DNA of 41,529 bases from Gemmatimonadaceae bacterium (GCA_026786185.1 JAJAYP010000268.1:1-41529), one strand, 5' to 3'; counted from the first letter of the stretch, positions 24,035 to 34,741 are shown. The notes: a model not told the origin generated them from the letters alone. Made by a program: numbers and translations.

Positions 24035-24604
24035 CTGCTCGTACTCGGCATCGATCCGGGCACGGCGAACACGGGCTATGGCGTCGTCCGTGGCGGCGGC
24101 GCCAGCACGCCCGTCCTCGTGGAGTGCGGCGTCATCCGCACGCGCGCCCGCGATCCCCTGCCGACACGTCTCCTCGAGATCCATGAAGGCATCATCGAAC
24201 TCATCGCGCGTCACGGACCGGACGCGCTCTCGGTGGAAGACGTGTTCTACGCGCGCAACGTGCGAACGACGGTGGTGCTGGGGCATGCACGCGGGGTCAT
24301 CCTGCTGGCGGCGGCCCAGCACGGACTCGTCGTGAACGAATACGCGCCCGCGGAGATCAAGAAGGCGGTGGTGGGCTCGGGTGGCGCGACGAAGGAGCAG
24401 GTACAATTCATGATCACGAAGCTGCTGCGACTGAAGAGTGCGCCGACGCCGTCCGACGCGGCCGACGGTGTGGCGGCTGCACTGGCGTGCCTGATGAGCG
24501 CGACGCTGCCGCGCATCGATGCGGGTGGCCGCGTGCGCGAGCCCTCGCGTCCAGCCAGTACCGCGTCTCCGTTCTCCGTTCCACCGAGCACCTTCCGCAC
24601 ATGA
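24035..24604 (+). CDS. ruvC: Crossover junction endodeoxyribonuclease RuvC, probable CTG start
   Basis: RuvC cuts Holliday junctions together with RuvAB. From 24035 the product is 189 residues and starts (M)LVLGIDPGTANTGYGVV, containing the first catalytic Asp. The other acidic sites are the Glu in LSVEDVFYARN and the pair in SDAADGVAAAL. The ORF track begins only at 24119 (GTG), which would delete the IDPG Asp and the first beta strand. Reading in frame from the yebC TAG (24011-24013) there is no ATG, GTG or TTG before that Asp; CTG 24035 with AGGCGG five bases upstream is the best candidate, ATC 24020 a weaker one. The stop overlaps ruvA by ATGA. A sequencing error at the start codon is the main alternative. 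Confidence 0.9.
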   Translation: MLVLGIDPGTANTGYGVVRGGGASTPVLVECGVIRTRARDPLPTRLLEIHEGIIELIARHGPDALSVEDVFYARNVRTTVVLGHARGVILLAAAQHGLVVNEYAPAEIKKAVVGSGGATKEQVQFMITKLLRLKSAPTPSDAADGVAAALACLMSATLPRIDAGGRVREPSRPASTASPFSVPPSTFRT

Positions 24605-25206
24605 TCGTCCAGGTCGCCGGCCAGTTGCTGACGAAGGAGCTCGACCGCGTCGAGATCCTCACCGACGGCGGAGTGGCCTACGAGCTGGCCTGTCCGCTCA
24701 ACGTGTACGAGGCGCTCCCGAAAACGGGGGAGCGCTGCATGCTGCACACGTACCTGGTCGTGAAGGAAGACGGCTGGCAACTGTTCGGATTCGTCACGGT
24801 GTACGAGCGGCGCGTTTTCCAGAAAGTGCTGGGCGCGAAAGGAGTGGGGCCGGCCCTGGCGCTGGGACTGTTGTCGTCGCTCACGGCGGACCGACTCGTG
24901 CGCGCCATTCGCGAGAAGGACGTGGCGACGCTGCAATCCGTACCGCGCGTGGGACGCAAGAAGGCGGAGCAGCTGATCCTCGACCTCGCCGACAAGCTGG
25001 ACCAGTTGCAGGCGTCCGGCACCGCGGCGGGCGTCGGCCGACCCGGTGCGCCCGGAACCGACGACGCGATCCGGGCGCTCGTCTCGCTCGGCTATTCCAC
25101 CGTCGATGCCGAGAAGGCGGTGCGCGGCGCGATCGACGGCGGCGCGAAGGGAATGTCGGCGCCGGAGCTGATTCGCTCTGCACTCGCGCGAATTGCAGGG
25201 CGGTGA
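24601..25206 (+). CDS. ruvA: Holliday junction branch migration protein RuvA
   Basis: This 201-residue DNA-binding subunit of the RuvAB branch-migration complex forms a tetramer on the junction. The N-terminal OB domain begins MIVQVAGQLL. The tandem helix-hairpin-helix region includes GAKGVGPALALGLLS and VPRVGRKKAEQLILDL. After a Gly/Ala-rich linker, the C-terminal RuvB-binding domain shows DDAIRALVSLGYSTVDAEKAV. ATG 24601 overlaps the ruvC stop; the upstream part of the listed ORF is shadow. A strong hairpin terminator follows, which explains why ruvB is not in the same transcript. Confidence 0.96.
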   Translation: MIVQVAGQLLTKELDRVEILTDGGVAYELACPLNVYEALPKTGERCMLHTYLVVKEDGWQLFGFVTVYERRVFQKVLGAKGVGPALALGLLSSLTADRLVRAIREKDVATLQSVPRVGRKKAEQLILDLADKLDQLQASGTAAGVGRPGAPGTDDAIRALVSLGYSTVDAEKAVRGAIDGGAKGMSAPELIRSALARIAGR

Positions 25207-25251
25207 CATTCCACGAGAGTCCTCGTTGGCTGGCACGGGTAATTCAATTTG

Positions 25252-25290
25252 GTACTCCGTACTTGGTACCAGGTACAAAGTACCAAGTAC
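25252..25290. repeat. Six GTAC tetramers at exact 7-bp spacing
   Basis: GTAC occurs at 25252, 25259, 25266, 25273, 25280 and 25287, always followed by three variable bases, giving a perfect heptamer rhythm. The tract is much more AT-rich than the surroundings and also builds the terminator stem. It may be one copy of a dispersed repeat. Confidence 0.75.
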
Positions 25291-25298
25291 CGTTTTTT
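25259..25298 (+). terminator. Rho-independent terminator after ruvA, made from GTAC repeats
   Basis: GTACTTGGTAC (25259-25269) and GTACCAAGTAC (25280-25290) are a perfect 11-bp inverted repeat with a 10-base loop, followed by CG and six T (25293-25298). This is a classic intrinsic terminator placed just after ruvA. Confidence 0.7.
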
Positions 25299-25373
25299 CG
25301 AGCTCCTTCCCACCGACCTAGCCGTCCGTCGTCCGTCGTATCAGCTTCGGACCACACCCTCAGCCTTCACCGC

Positions 25374-26531
25374 ATGCTCGCCGCCCGCCGCACGCACAGC
25401 TTCACGGAATCGGTCATCCGCGAGATGACTCGCATCGCGAACCAGCACGAAGCGGTGGACCTCGCGCAGGGGTTCCCCGACTTTCCGATGCCCGAGCCGA
25501 TGAAGGAGGCGGCCTGCGCCGCGATCCACGGCAACATCAACCAGTACGCGGTCACCTGGGGTAGCTCGGCCCTGCGCATCGCGATCGCCGAGAAGTACCG
25601 ACGATGGTACGGGATGGAGGTCGATCATGACCGCGAGGTCACGGTCACCTGTGGTGCGACGGAGGCGATGGCCGCCGTGTTCCTCGCACTGCTCGACCCG
25701 GGCGACGAGGTGATCGTGCTCGAGCCCTACTATGAGAACTACGGACCCGACGCCATCCTCGCCGGCGCGATCCCGACCTTCGTCCCTCTCGAGCGGCCGC
25801 ATTGGACCCTCGACCTGGATCGCCTGAAGAAGGCGTTCACCAAGCGGACGAAGGCGATCATCCTCAACACGCCGCACAATCCGACCGGTCGCGTGTTCAC
25901 ACGCGCCGAAATGACGGCGATCGCCGAGTTGTGCGTGCGACACGACGTCTGGGTCATCACGGACGAGATCTACGAGCACATTCGCTATGCCGGCGAGCAT
26001 CACGTCATGGCGACATGGCCCGAGATGCGGCGGCGCACGATCACCATCTCGGGCCTCTCCAAGACCTTCAGCTGCACCGGGTGGCGCCTCGGGTACGCCA
26101 TCGCGCCGGAGGCCCAGACGGCGGCGATCCGGAAGGTGCACGATTTTCTCACCGTGGGCGCCCCCGCGCCACTGCAGGCTGCGGGTGCGGTCGGCATGCA
26201 CTTCGATCCCGATTACTACAACCACCTCGCACTCGACTACCGGTCACGCCGCACCGTGCTCTGCGACGCGCTCACCGACGCGGGCTTCACCTTCACGCAA
26301 CCCGAAGGCGCGTACTATGTGCTCGCGGATTTCTCGGGACTGAGCGACATGGACGACACGAAGTTCGCGCGATGGATGTGTGAGGAGGTCGGGGTCGCCT
26401 CCGTGCCCGGCTCGAGCTTCTACCACGACAAGTCGCTGGGCCGGACGATGGTGCGCTTCGCGTTCTGCAAGAAATACGAAACGCTGAAGCGCGCGGCGGA
26501 TCGTTTGGCGACGGTGCGGGCGACCGTCTAG
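25374..26531 (+). CDS. Class I/II pyridoxal-phosphate aminotransferase
   Basis: This 385-residue fold-type I aminotransferase resembles kynurenine/glutamine transaminase and related aspartate aminotransferase-like enzymes. Motifs: DLAQGFPDFPMPEPM, TCGATEAMAAVFLAL for phosphate binding, EPYYENYGPDA, NTPHNPTGRVFTR, the Asp-Tyr cofactor block VITDEIYEHIRY, the Schiff-base Lys in SGLSKTFSCTGWRLGY, and the carboxylate-binding Arg in MVRFAFCKKYETL. Substrate specificity cannot be read from this. ATG 25374 matches the usual N-terminus; the longer ORF start at 24519 runs through ruvA in another frame. It sits after the ruvA terminator, so it should have its own promoter, which I could not pin down. 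Confidence 0.93.
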   Translation: MLAARRTHSFTESVIREMTRIANQHEAVDLAQGFPDFPMPEPMKEAACAAIHGNINQYAVTWGSSALRIAIAEKYRRWYGMEVDHDREVTVTCGATEAMAAVFLALLDPGDEVIVLEPYYENYGPDAILAGAIPTFVPLERPHWTLDLDRLKKAFTKRTKAIILNTPHNPTGRVFTRAEMTAIAELCVRHDVWVITDEIYEHIRYAGEHHVMATWPEMRRRTITISGLSKTFSCTGWRLGYAIAPEAQTAAIRKVHDFLTVGAPAPLQAAGAVGMHFDPDYYNHLALDYRSRRTVLCDALTDAGFTFTQPEGAYYVLADFSGLSDMDDTKFARWMCEEVGVASVPGSSFYHDKSLGRTMVRFAFCKKYETLKRAADRLATVRATV

Positions 26532-26564
26532 CCGCACAACGAGCGGTTCGGGATCCACGATACG

Positions 26565-27815
26565 ATGCGATCGACACACCTCGCGGTGGCGGCTCTCGCC
26601 ATCTCGCTTGCGTCGGCGTGCTCGATGGTGGCGCGGCCCGCCACCGACGCCCCGGTCAGGTCACGTCCGTACGTCGTCCTGATCTCGTTCGATGGATTCC
26701 GGCACGACTATCTGGACCGGTATCGTCCACCCGCATTCGCGTCCGTCGCGACGCGCGGTATGCGCGCAACGGCGCTCATCCCCTCGTTTCCGTCCAAGAC
26801 CTTTCCCAATCACTACACGCTCGCCACCGGGCTCTCTCCGGGCCACCACGGCATCGCGGCCAATGCCTTTCACGATCCAGTGCGCCGAGCCTGGTACCGC
26901 GTCGGTGATTCGATCGCCGTGCGGGACGCACGCTGGTACGGCGGTGAACCGATCTGGGTCACTGCCGAACGCAATGGCGTGCGCAGCGCCGCCTACTTCT
27001 GGCCGGGGTCCGAGGCGGCGATCGGCGGTGTGCGACCGAGTCGGTTCGTGGCCTATGACGGCACGGTGCCGAACGCCCGGCGAGTGGACGCGGTGGCCGG
27101 TTGGCTGCGGCTCGCGCCACCCGTGCGTCCACACCTCGTACTGCTCTACTTTTCCGACGTCGACGACACGACGCACCGGCATGGCCCCGACGCGCCGAAC
27201 ACGGCAACGGCAGTTGCGTCGGTCGACCGTGCGCTCCAGCGATTGCTGGACAGCATCGCGGTATCGCCGCTGCGCGACAGCGTGAATGTCGTGCTGGTGT
27301 CGGACCACGGCATGACCGGAACGCCTGCAACGCAGGTCATCGTGGTGTCGGATCTTCTCCGTGGTGCGGGCGTGGACACGACCGGGATCCTGTTCGGCGA
27401 CAATGGTCCGGCGATGTCGCTCTGGTTCGGTGGCGACTCGGCGCGCATGCACCGGGCGAAGGCCGCGCTCACCACGCCGCATGCGGCCACCTATCTGCGT
27501 CGGGATGCACCCGCACGATGGCGACTGGGGGACAATCCGCGGATGGGTGATCTGCTGGTGGTTGGCGAATTGGGCTACACGCTCAAACGGAACGGAACGG
27601 ACCCGGACCCGTCCGCGGGCTCACATGGCTACGACCCCGCACTGCCCGACATGCGGGGAATCTTTCTCTCCGCTGGCCCGGGCGTTCGGCCTGGATCCCA
27701 CGTCCCCGCGATCGAGAACGTGCAGGTATACGCGTTCCTCGCGGCGCTGTTGCGACTGGACCAGCTCCCGGCGGTGGACGGCGCGCTCGGCGTGCTGCAA
27801 TCAGCGCTCAGGTAA
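26565..27815 (+). CDS. NPP-type ectonucleotide pyrophosphatase/phosphodiesterase, probable lipoprotein
   Basis: This 416-residue exported enzyme belongs to the alkaline phosphatase superfamily. It has an N-terminal signal with an imperfect lipobox ending at Cys19 (SLASAC), then metal site D43 in LISFDGFRHDYL and nucleophile T79 in SKTFPNHYTLATGL. The remaining metal ligands lie in FSDVDDTTHRHG, VSDHGM and SHGYDP. NPP enzymes hydrolyse nucleotide or phospholipid phosphodiesters outside the cytoplasm; the Bacteroidota/Xanthomonas NPP type is closest by motif. It lies 33 nt after the aminotransferase and converges on the unknown gene with a 10-nt gap. Substrate unknown. Confidence 0.9.
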   Translation: MRSTHLAVAALAISLASACSMVARPATDAPVRSRPYVVLISFDGFRHDYLDRYRPPAFASVATRGMRATALIPSFPSKTFPNHYTLATGLSPGHHGIAANAFHDPVRRAWYRVGDSIAVRDARWYGGEPIWVTAERNGVRSAAYFWPGSEAAIGGVRPSRFVAYDGTVPNARRVDAVAGWLRLAPPVRPHLVLLYFSDVDDTTHRHGPDAPNTATAVASVDRALQRLLDSIAVSPLRDSVNVVLVSDHGMTGTPATQVIVVSDLLRGAGVDTTGILFGDNGPAMSLWFGGDSARMHRAKAALTTPHAATYLRRDAPARWRLGDNPRMGDLLVVGELGYTLKRNGTDPDPSAGSHGYDPALPDMRGIFLSAGPGVRPGSHVPAIENVQVYAFLAALLRLDQLPAVDGALGVLQSALR

Positions 27816-27825
27816 CGCCTGCGCG

Positions 27826-28473
27826 CTACCGGCGACCCGGGTCGGAGGACCGTGCACGCAGATACGACTCCAGCGCGCGCGCGTGCGTGTCCAGCCGGTC
27901 GGCGAGCGCGCGGCGGTCCGTCCCGTCGTCGGCAACAGCGGTGCCGTCGAGCGCGTGCCTGATCGCATGCGCCGCTCGCAACATGTCCGCTACCGTCGCC
28001 GGCGTGATCTTTCGTGGGTCCGATGCGGGCAGCAGGTTATTGGCGCGCGTGATCAACTCCGGCGCATGTTGCGGATCGATCACTGTTCGCGACGACAGCG
28101 GTGTCTGCCGCTTGGACTCCGAGCTATCGCGCGCGTCGAGCTCCCGGTCGTCCGAGCCTGCGCGCGCGGTCGACGTCACGGCGTGGCTCCCGGATACATC
28201 CGATCCCGGCACCGCGTCCACGACCGGCTCGCCATGCTCGTCGAACACGTGGATGTCTCCAGTCCCTCGTCCCCAGAGCTTTTTCGCCGCGTCCGAAAAC
28301 TGCCAGAGGGATGGTGTCCCGCGGGAGTAGACTGCCGAGGACAATGCGCGCTCATCCGCCGTCCGCACGACGAAGCGTCGGTAGCCCAGTCCGCGCAGAT
28401 CCTGATGGACCTTCGGCTTGAATTCGAGCACTTCACTCGTGCCATTGCTGTGAATGGCGACGCAATGGATCAT
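27826..28473 (-). CDS. Hypothetical 215-residue protein
   Basis: I do not recognise this protein. The N-terminal ~90 residues look folded (MIHCVAIHSNGTSEVLEF, LRGLGYRRFVVRTADERAL, and a region with WQFSDAAKKLWGRG and IHVFDEHGEPVVDAVPG). The middle (about 95-130) is Ser/Asp/Arg-rich and probably disordered. The C-terminal part is helical (ATVADMLRAAHAIRHAL and ALADRLDTHARALESYLRAR). There is no signal peptide or membrane segment. Codon use fits the genome. It is flanked by the convergent NPP gene and divergent ruvB. No function is proposed. Confidence 0.65.
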   Translation of the reverse strand: MIHCVAIHSNGTSEVLEFKPKVHQDLRGLGYRRFVVRTADERALSSAVYSRGTPSLWQFSDAAKKLWGRGTGDIHVFDEHGEPVVDAVPGSDVSGSHAVTSTARAGSDDRELDARDSSESKRQTPLSSRTVIDPQHAPELITRANNLLPASDPRKITPATVADMLRAAHAIRHALDGTAVADDGTDRRALADRLDTHARALESYLRARSSDPGRR

Positions 28474-28602
28474 CTGGCGGCGGGGGACGTGATGTGAATC
28501 GGTCCGTCGTGCGCGAGGGTCGATCCCGACGAGGGGAAGTATGCGGCAGCGCGCATGAAACTCTCAACCCACGCGCGCGTGGAATTCGGTATATCTTCGG
28601 CG

Positions 28603-28608
28603 TATATT
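28603..28608 (+). promoter_or_regulatory. Candidate -10 element of ruvB
   Basis: Two AT-rich hexamers, TATATC at 28590 and TATATT at 28603, lie 46-64 bases before the ruvB ATG. TATATT is the better -10, but I see no strong -35. The AT-richness stands out in this genome. Confidence 0.33.
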
Positions 28609-28653
28609 CAGTACTCGCGGTCGGGTCCCGAGATGCTGGGAGAGTGTCACGCA

Positions 28654-29682
28654 ATGTCGCGCGCGGAAATCACCACCCCCGAAGTGCTCTCCGAGGAGTC
28701 GGTCGTCGAGCTCTCGCTGCGACCGCAGCGGCTCGAGGAATTCATCGGGCAGCAGAAGGTGAAGGACAATCTGCAGCTCGCCATCGACGCGGCGCTGGCG
28801 AGGGGAGAACCGCTCGATCACGCGATCTTCTACGGACCGCCCGGGCTGGGGAAGACGACCCTGGCCGAGCTCATCGCTCGCGAGCTTCGGGTCAACATCC
28901 GCACGACCTCCGGCCCCGCGCTCGAGAAGCCGGGCGACCTCGTGGGCACGCTGACGAACCTGCGATCGGGCGACATCCTCTTCATCGACGAGATCCATCG
29001 GCTCCGGCCCGTGATCGAGGAATTTCTCTATCCCGCGATGGAAGACTACAAGATCGACATCCGGCTCAGCGAGGGGCCGAAGGCGCAGACGATCACGATG
29101 CCGATCGAGCGCTTCACGCTCATCGGCGCGACCACGCGCTTCGGCATGCTCACGCCTCCGATGCGCGCGCGATTCGGCATCGAGCAGCGGCTCAACTACT
29201 ACTCGCCGGAAGATCTCGAGCTCATCGTTCGACGCACGGGTGACGTGCTGAAGGTGGTGATCGAGACTGCGGGGGCGAAGGAGATCGCGCGCCGGTCGCG
29301 CGGCACCCCGCGCGTGGCGAACCGGCTGTTGCGCCGCGTGCGCGACTACGCGCAGGTTCGCGCGGACGGCGTGATCACGGAAGATGTGGCGCGCGCGGCG
29401 CTGGCGATGCTCGACGTGGATCAGTTCGGACTCGACGACATGGACGGGCGCATCCTCCGCGCGATCATCGAGAAGTTCGATGGCGGCCCCGTCGGCGTCG
29501 CCACCATCAGCGCCGCGCTTGGCGAGGATGCGAGCACGCTGGAGGAGGTGTACGAGCCCTTTCTCGTACAGCAGGGCTTCCTGCAGCGCACGCCGCGCGG
29601 GCGAGTGGCGACGCCGATGGCGTACCGCCACTTCGGGTATGCTCCGCCTGCCGTTGCTGCTGAGCAGGTGGCGTTGTTCTGA
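28654..29682 (+). CDS. ruvB: Holliday junction branch migration helicase RuvB
   Basis: This 342-residue AAA+ motor forms hexameric rings on either side of RuvA to drive branch migration. Motifs: [19 protein letters not shown], Walker [13 protein letters not shown], Walker [10 protein letters not shown], the sensor/Arg-finger segment [19 protein letters not shown], and the C-terminal winged helix with [19 protein letters not shown] 28654 ([12 protein letters not shown]) is preferred because GGGAGAG lies about 9 nt upstream and the family N-terminus fits; the ORF track start at 28555 adds 33 atypical residues. It is separated from ruvC-ruvA by three genes, so expression is independent. Confidence 0.97.
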   Translation: MSRAEITTPEVLSEESVVELSLRPQRLEEFIGQQKVKDNLQLAIDAALARGEPLDHAIFYGPPGLGKTTLAELIARELRVNIRTTSGPALEKPGDLVGTLTNLRSGDILFIDEIHRLRPVIEEFLYPAMEDYKIDIRLSEGPKAQTITMPIERFTLIGATTRFGMLTPPMRARFGIEQRLNYYSPEDLELIVRRTGDVLKVVIETAGAKEIARRSRGTPRVANRLLRRVRDYAQVRADGVITEDVARAALAMLDVDQFGLDDMDGRILRAIIEKFDGGPVGVATISAALGEDASTLEEVYEPFLVQQGFLQRTPRGRVATPMAYRHFGYAPPAVAAEQVALF

Positions 29683-29931
29683 GTCACTGCGGTCGGGAGT
29701 TTTGCACTGCCGAGCTGACAGCTAGGAGTTGTCTGCTGACTGAACTGGTCGTTGTTCCTGATCACTGACAGACCAATGCAGGGGGCGGCATCGTGACGAA
29801 CGGCGGCAGTTCCGCAGTTCTCACGTCTGACGCTGACAGCTTGGAGCTGTCAGCTCGGCCGTGGACTTCAACTGGGGCACCGTGCACCGCCAGCGTCACG
29901 GGGTCGTGAGCCCGAAATGTCAAACTGATCG
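29683..29931. other. Intergenic region between ruvB and queA with CTGACAG repeats
   Basis: This 249-bp non-coding stretch contains imperfect repeats of GCTGACAGCT-NGG-AG(C/T)TGTC. Copy one spans 29714-29736, copy two is the perfect hairpin at 29832-29854, and a lone CTGACAG lies in between. Coding potential is low. It should hold the promoter of the long queA operon, but I could not identify a convincing one. Confidence 0.55.
29832..29854. repeat. Perfect 10-bp inverted repeat GCTGACAGCT/AGCTGTCAGC
   Basis: Two 10-base arms flank the three-base spacer TGG, so the tract would form a tight hairpin in RNA or DNA. No T-run follows, so it is not a standard terminator. A degenerate copy (29714-29736) lies 118 bp upstream. 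Confidence 0.65.
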
Positions 29932-32506
<2,575 letters not shown>

Positions 32507-32517
32507 GCGGGGAGCGC

Positions 32518-33084
32518 GTGAGCATCCTCGACATCCGCGTGCTCGGCGACCCTCTGCTTCGGCAGGCGACCACGCCGGTGACCGGTGTGACGGACGAGTT
32601 GCGCCGGTTGATCGCGGACATGTTCGACACGATGCATCACGCGCGTGGCATCGGGCTCGCCGCGCCGCAGGTCGGTCGCACCGAACGAATCGCCATCGTC
32701 GAGGTGGACGACGAACGCCTCGTGATGATCAATCCCGAGATCGTGAAGCAGGAAGGACGCGCGAAGGCCGAGGAGGGGTGCCTCTCGATCCCCGACATCT
32801 ACGCCGACGTCGAGCGTTCGAAGTCCATGGTCGTTCGTGCCCGAGACGAACGATTCGAAGCCTACGAGATCGAGGCCACCGACCTGGTTGCGCGCTGCAT
32901 CCAGCACGAGATCGATCACCTCGACGGAAAACTGTTCGTCGACTACCTCAGCGTGCTGAAGCGCACCGCGGCGCTCGCGAAGTGGAAGCTCGAACAGGGC
33001 AAGTATCCCGGGCACATTCGCCGCGTGTCGCTCGAGACGCCCGAGGAACTGAGCGAGCACGAGCACCTGAACGAGGAGTTGTAG
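32518..33084 (+). CDS. def: Peptide deformylase
   Basis: This 188-residue metalloenzyme removes the formyl group from nascent N-terminal Met. The three motifs are present: GIGLAAPQVG, EEGCLSIPDI (metal Cys) and QHEIDHLDG (two metal His and the catalytic Glu). The start is GTG 32518 preceded by GGGGAG. A C-terminal extension (KRTAALAKWKLEQGKYPGHIRRV) is slightly longer than in E. coli and may form a helix. It is directly followed by fmt with no gap, the standard pairing of formylation and deformylation. Confidence 0.97.
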   Translation: MSILDIRVLGDPLLRQATTPVTGVTDELRRLIADMFDTMHHARGIGLAAPQVGRTERIAIVEVDDERLVMINPEIVKQEGRAKAEEGCLSIPDIYADVERSKSMVVRARDERFEAYEIEATDLVARCIQHEIDHLDGKLFVDYLSVLKRTAALAKWKLEQGKYPGHIRRVSLETPEELSEHEHLNEEL

Positions 33085-34038
33085 GTGCGCGTCCTGTTCT
33101 GGGGCACGCCGGATTTCGCCACGGCCGCGCTCCGGGCATTGCTCGGGGAGGGCTTCGACGTCGTGGGCGTCGTGACGCAGCCCGACAAGCCCGTCGGCCG
33201 GTCGCGATCGACGCTCGAGCCCTCGCCGGTGAAGACGGTCGCCATCGCCGAGGGGCTGCCGGTGCTGCAGCCCGACGCGCCACGAGGGGATGCGTTCATG
33301 TCCCGGATCGCCGCGCTCGCGCCGGACGTCAGCGTCGTCGTGGCGTACGGCCACATCCTCCCGCGAGCCGTCATCGACCTGCCGACGTCTGGCACGCTCA
33401 ACATTCACGCATCCCTGCTCCCGGCACTCCGCGGTGCGGCGCCCATCCAGGCCGCGATTCGCGACGGGCTGGGCGAGACGGGAGTGACCATCATGCAGAT
33501 GGTGCCGAAGCTCGACGCGGGACCGGTGCTGCTGCAGGCGCGCACGCCCGTGCTGGCCGACGAGACCGCGGGCGAGCTCGCGCTGCGGCTGAGCGAACTG
33601 GGAGCTGGCGCGATCATCGAGGCGCTCGCGTTGATGGAGCTCGGGCTCGCGAAGCCGGTGGTGCAGGACGAGCGGTCAGCCACGTACGCCGCCAAGCTGA
33701 CGCGGGAGACAGCGCAGGTGGACTGGACGCGCACGGCGCACGAGGTCGGCCAACATGTGCGCGCGTACGATCCGAAGCCCGGCGCATGGACGCGCATCAA
33801 TGGGACCGAGGTGAAGCTGTACGGCTCGCGCACCGCGCCGCGCGGCGATGCGCACGAGCCGGGTGACGTGATGGCGATCGACACCGAAGGGATGCTCGTT
33901 GCGTGCGGAGGCGGTGCCGTGCGCATCGCCGTCGTGCAGCCTGCCGGCAAACGTCGTCTCACACCACAGGCATGGGCCAACGGGCGTGGACTGACGGTGG
34001 GCGACCGATTCGACACTGGCGTCGCCACGCGAGCGTAG
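33085..34038 (+). CDS. fmt: Methionyl-tRNA formyltransferase
   Basis: This 317-residue enzyme formylates initiator Met-tRNA using 10-formyl-tetrahydrofolate. Family motifs: VLFWGTPDFATAALRALL, VTQPDKPVGR, the catalytic block LNIHASLLPALRGAAPIQ (Asn and His), TGVTIMQMVPKLDAGPVL with the catalytic Asp, and YAAKLTRETAQVDWTRTA leading into the C-terminal tRNA-binding domain (FDTGVATRA end). It starts at GTG 33085 immediately after the def stop, with GAGGAG inside the end of def as ribosome site. Confidence 0.97.
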   Translation: MRVLFWGTPDFATAALRALLGEGFDVVGVVTQPDKPVGRSRSTLEPSPVKTVAIAEGLPVLQPDAPRGDAFMSRIAALAPDVSVVVAYGHILPRAVIDLPTSGTLNIHASLLPALRGAAPIQAAIRDGLGETGVTIMQMVPKLDAGPVLLQARTPVLADETAGELALRLSELGAGAIIEALALMELGLAKPVVQDERSATYAAKLTRETAQVDWTRTAHEVGQHVRAYDPKPGAWTRINGTEVKLYGSRTAPRGDAHEPGDVMAIDTEGMLVACGGGAVRIAVVQPAGKRRLTPQAWANGRGLTVGDRFDTGVATRA

Positions 34039-34045
34039 GGTGGAG

Positions 34046-34708
34046 ATGACATCGGAGTCGGCAGGCCACCGGGATGGTGCGGTGCCACTCGTGCACGCGG
34101 TCACGACCGACGAGATCGTCCGCCGTGCGGACTTCCTCGACGTGGCCTGCGGCGTGATGGGCGCGCTTGGCCGCCGAGGTGCATTGCACCTTCGCGCGGG
34201 CCGACTACCCGGCGCGCAGCTGGAGCTTCTGGGAGAGACGCTGGCCGCGGCGCAGCAGGTCACCGGTGCGTGGCTCGTGGTGAACGACCGGGTGGACATC
34301 GCCCGCGCCGTGGGGGCACGCGGTGCGCAGCTGACGAGCCAATCGCTCACCGTCGCCGACGCGCGTCGGGCGGCGCCCGGGCTGGCGATCGGGGCAAGCG
34401 TCCACGCCGTGCCGGAGGGAGTGTCGGCGGCCGAGAGCGGAGCGGACTGGCTCGTGGCTGGCCGAGTGTTCGATGCCGACGGACGACCGGGCGCGACAGG
34501 TATCGGGATGGAGTTCGTCGAGGCGCTGGTCGCGGAGGTGCGCGTTCCGGTCGTCGCCATTGGCGGCGTGCGCCCGCAGCACTGTCGTGTCCTGCGCCTC
34601 GCCGGCGTGCACGGCGTGGCCGTGATACGCGGGATCTGGGACGCGCCGAATGCCGAACGGGCGGCGATCGAGTATCTTTCATCCTATGACGACGCCGCTG
34701 GTGCCTGA
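34046..34708 (+). CDS. thiE: ThiE/TenI-family thiamine-phosphate synthase-like protein
   Basis: This 220-residue TIM-barrel protein is related to thiamine-phosphate synthase, which joins the pyrimidine and thiazole halves of thiamine. Visible motifs are ALHLRAGRL, LVVNDRVDIARAVGARGAQL, IGASVHAV, ESGADWLVAGRVFDADGRPG, VPVVAIGGV and GVAVIRGIW. These match ThiE and its paralogue TenI, and several ThiE substrate residues are not clear here, so TenI-like function is possible. ATG 34046 and GTG 34040 are both possible starts. It sits between fmt and rsmB without other thi genes; no TPP riboswitch is visible. Confidence 0.82.
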   Translation: MTSESAGHRDGAVPLVHAVTTDEIVRRADFLDVACGVMGALGRRGALHLRAGRLPGAQLELLGETLAAAQQVTGAWLVVNDRVDIARAVGARGAQLTSQSLTVADARRAAPGLAIGASVHAVPEGVSAAESGADWLVAGRVFDADGRPGATGIGMEFVEALVAEVRVPVVAIGGVRPQHCRVLRLAGVHGVAVIRGIWDAPNAERAAIEYLSSYDDAAGA

Positions 34709-34741
34709 GCGCTCGGCCTCCATGCCGACGGCCGACGGATC

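Noticed and set aside
25231-25253. TGGCACGG tract as a sigma-54 -24/-12 promoter for the aminotransferase gene
   Set aside because: The invariant GC of the -12 element is not at the required distance from GG, so the match fails.
25252-25290. Regular GTAC units as a CRISPR or tandem-repeat array
   Set aside because: Units are only 7 bp with no spacer-length unique sequence and no cas genes; a terminator or repeat element explains it better.
34046-34708. TPP riboswitch control of the thiE-like gene
   Set aside because: The gene begins 7 nt after the fmt stop, leaving no room for an aptamer, and no THI-box sequence was seen.
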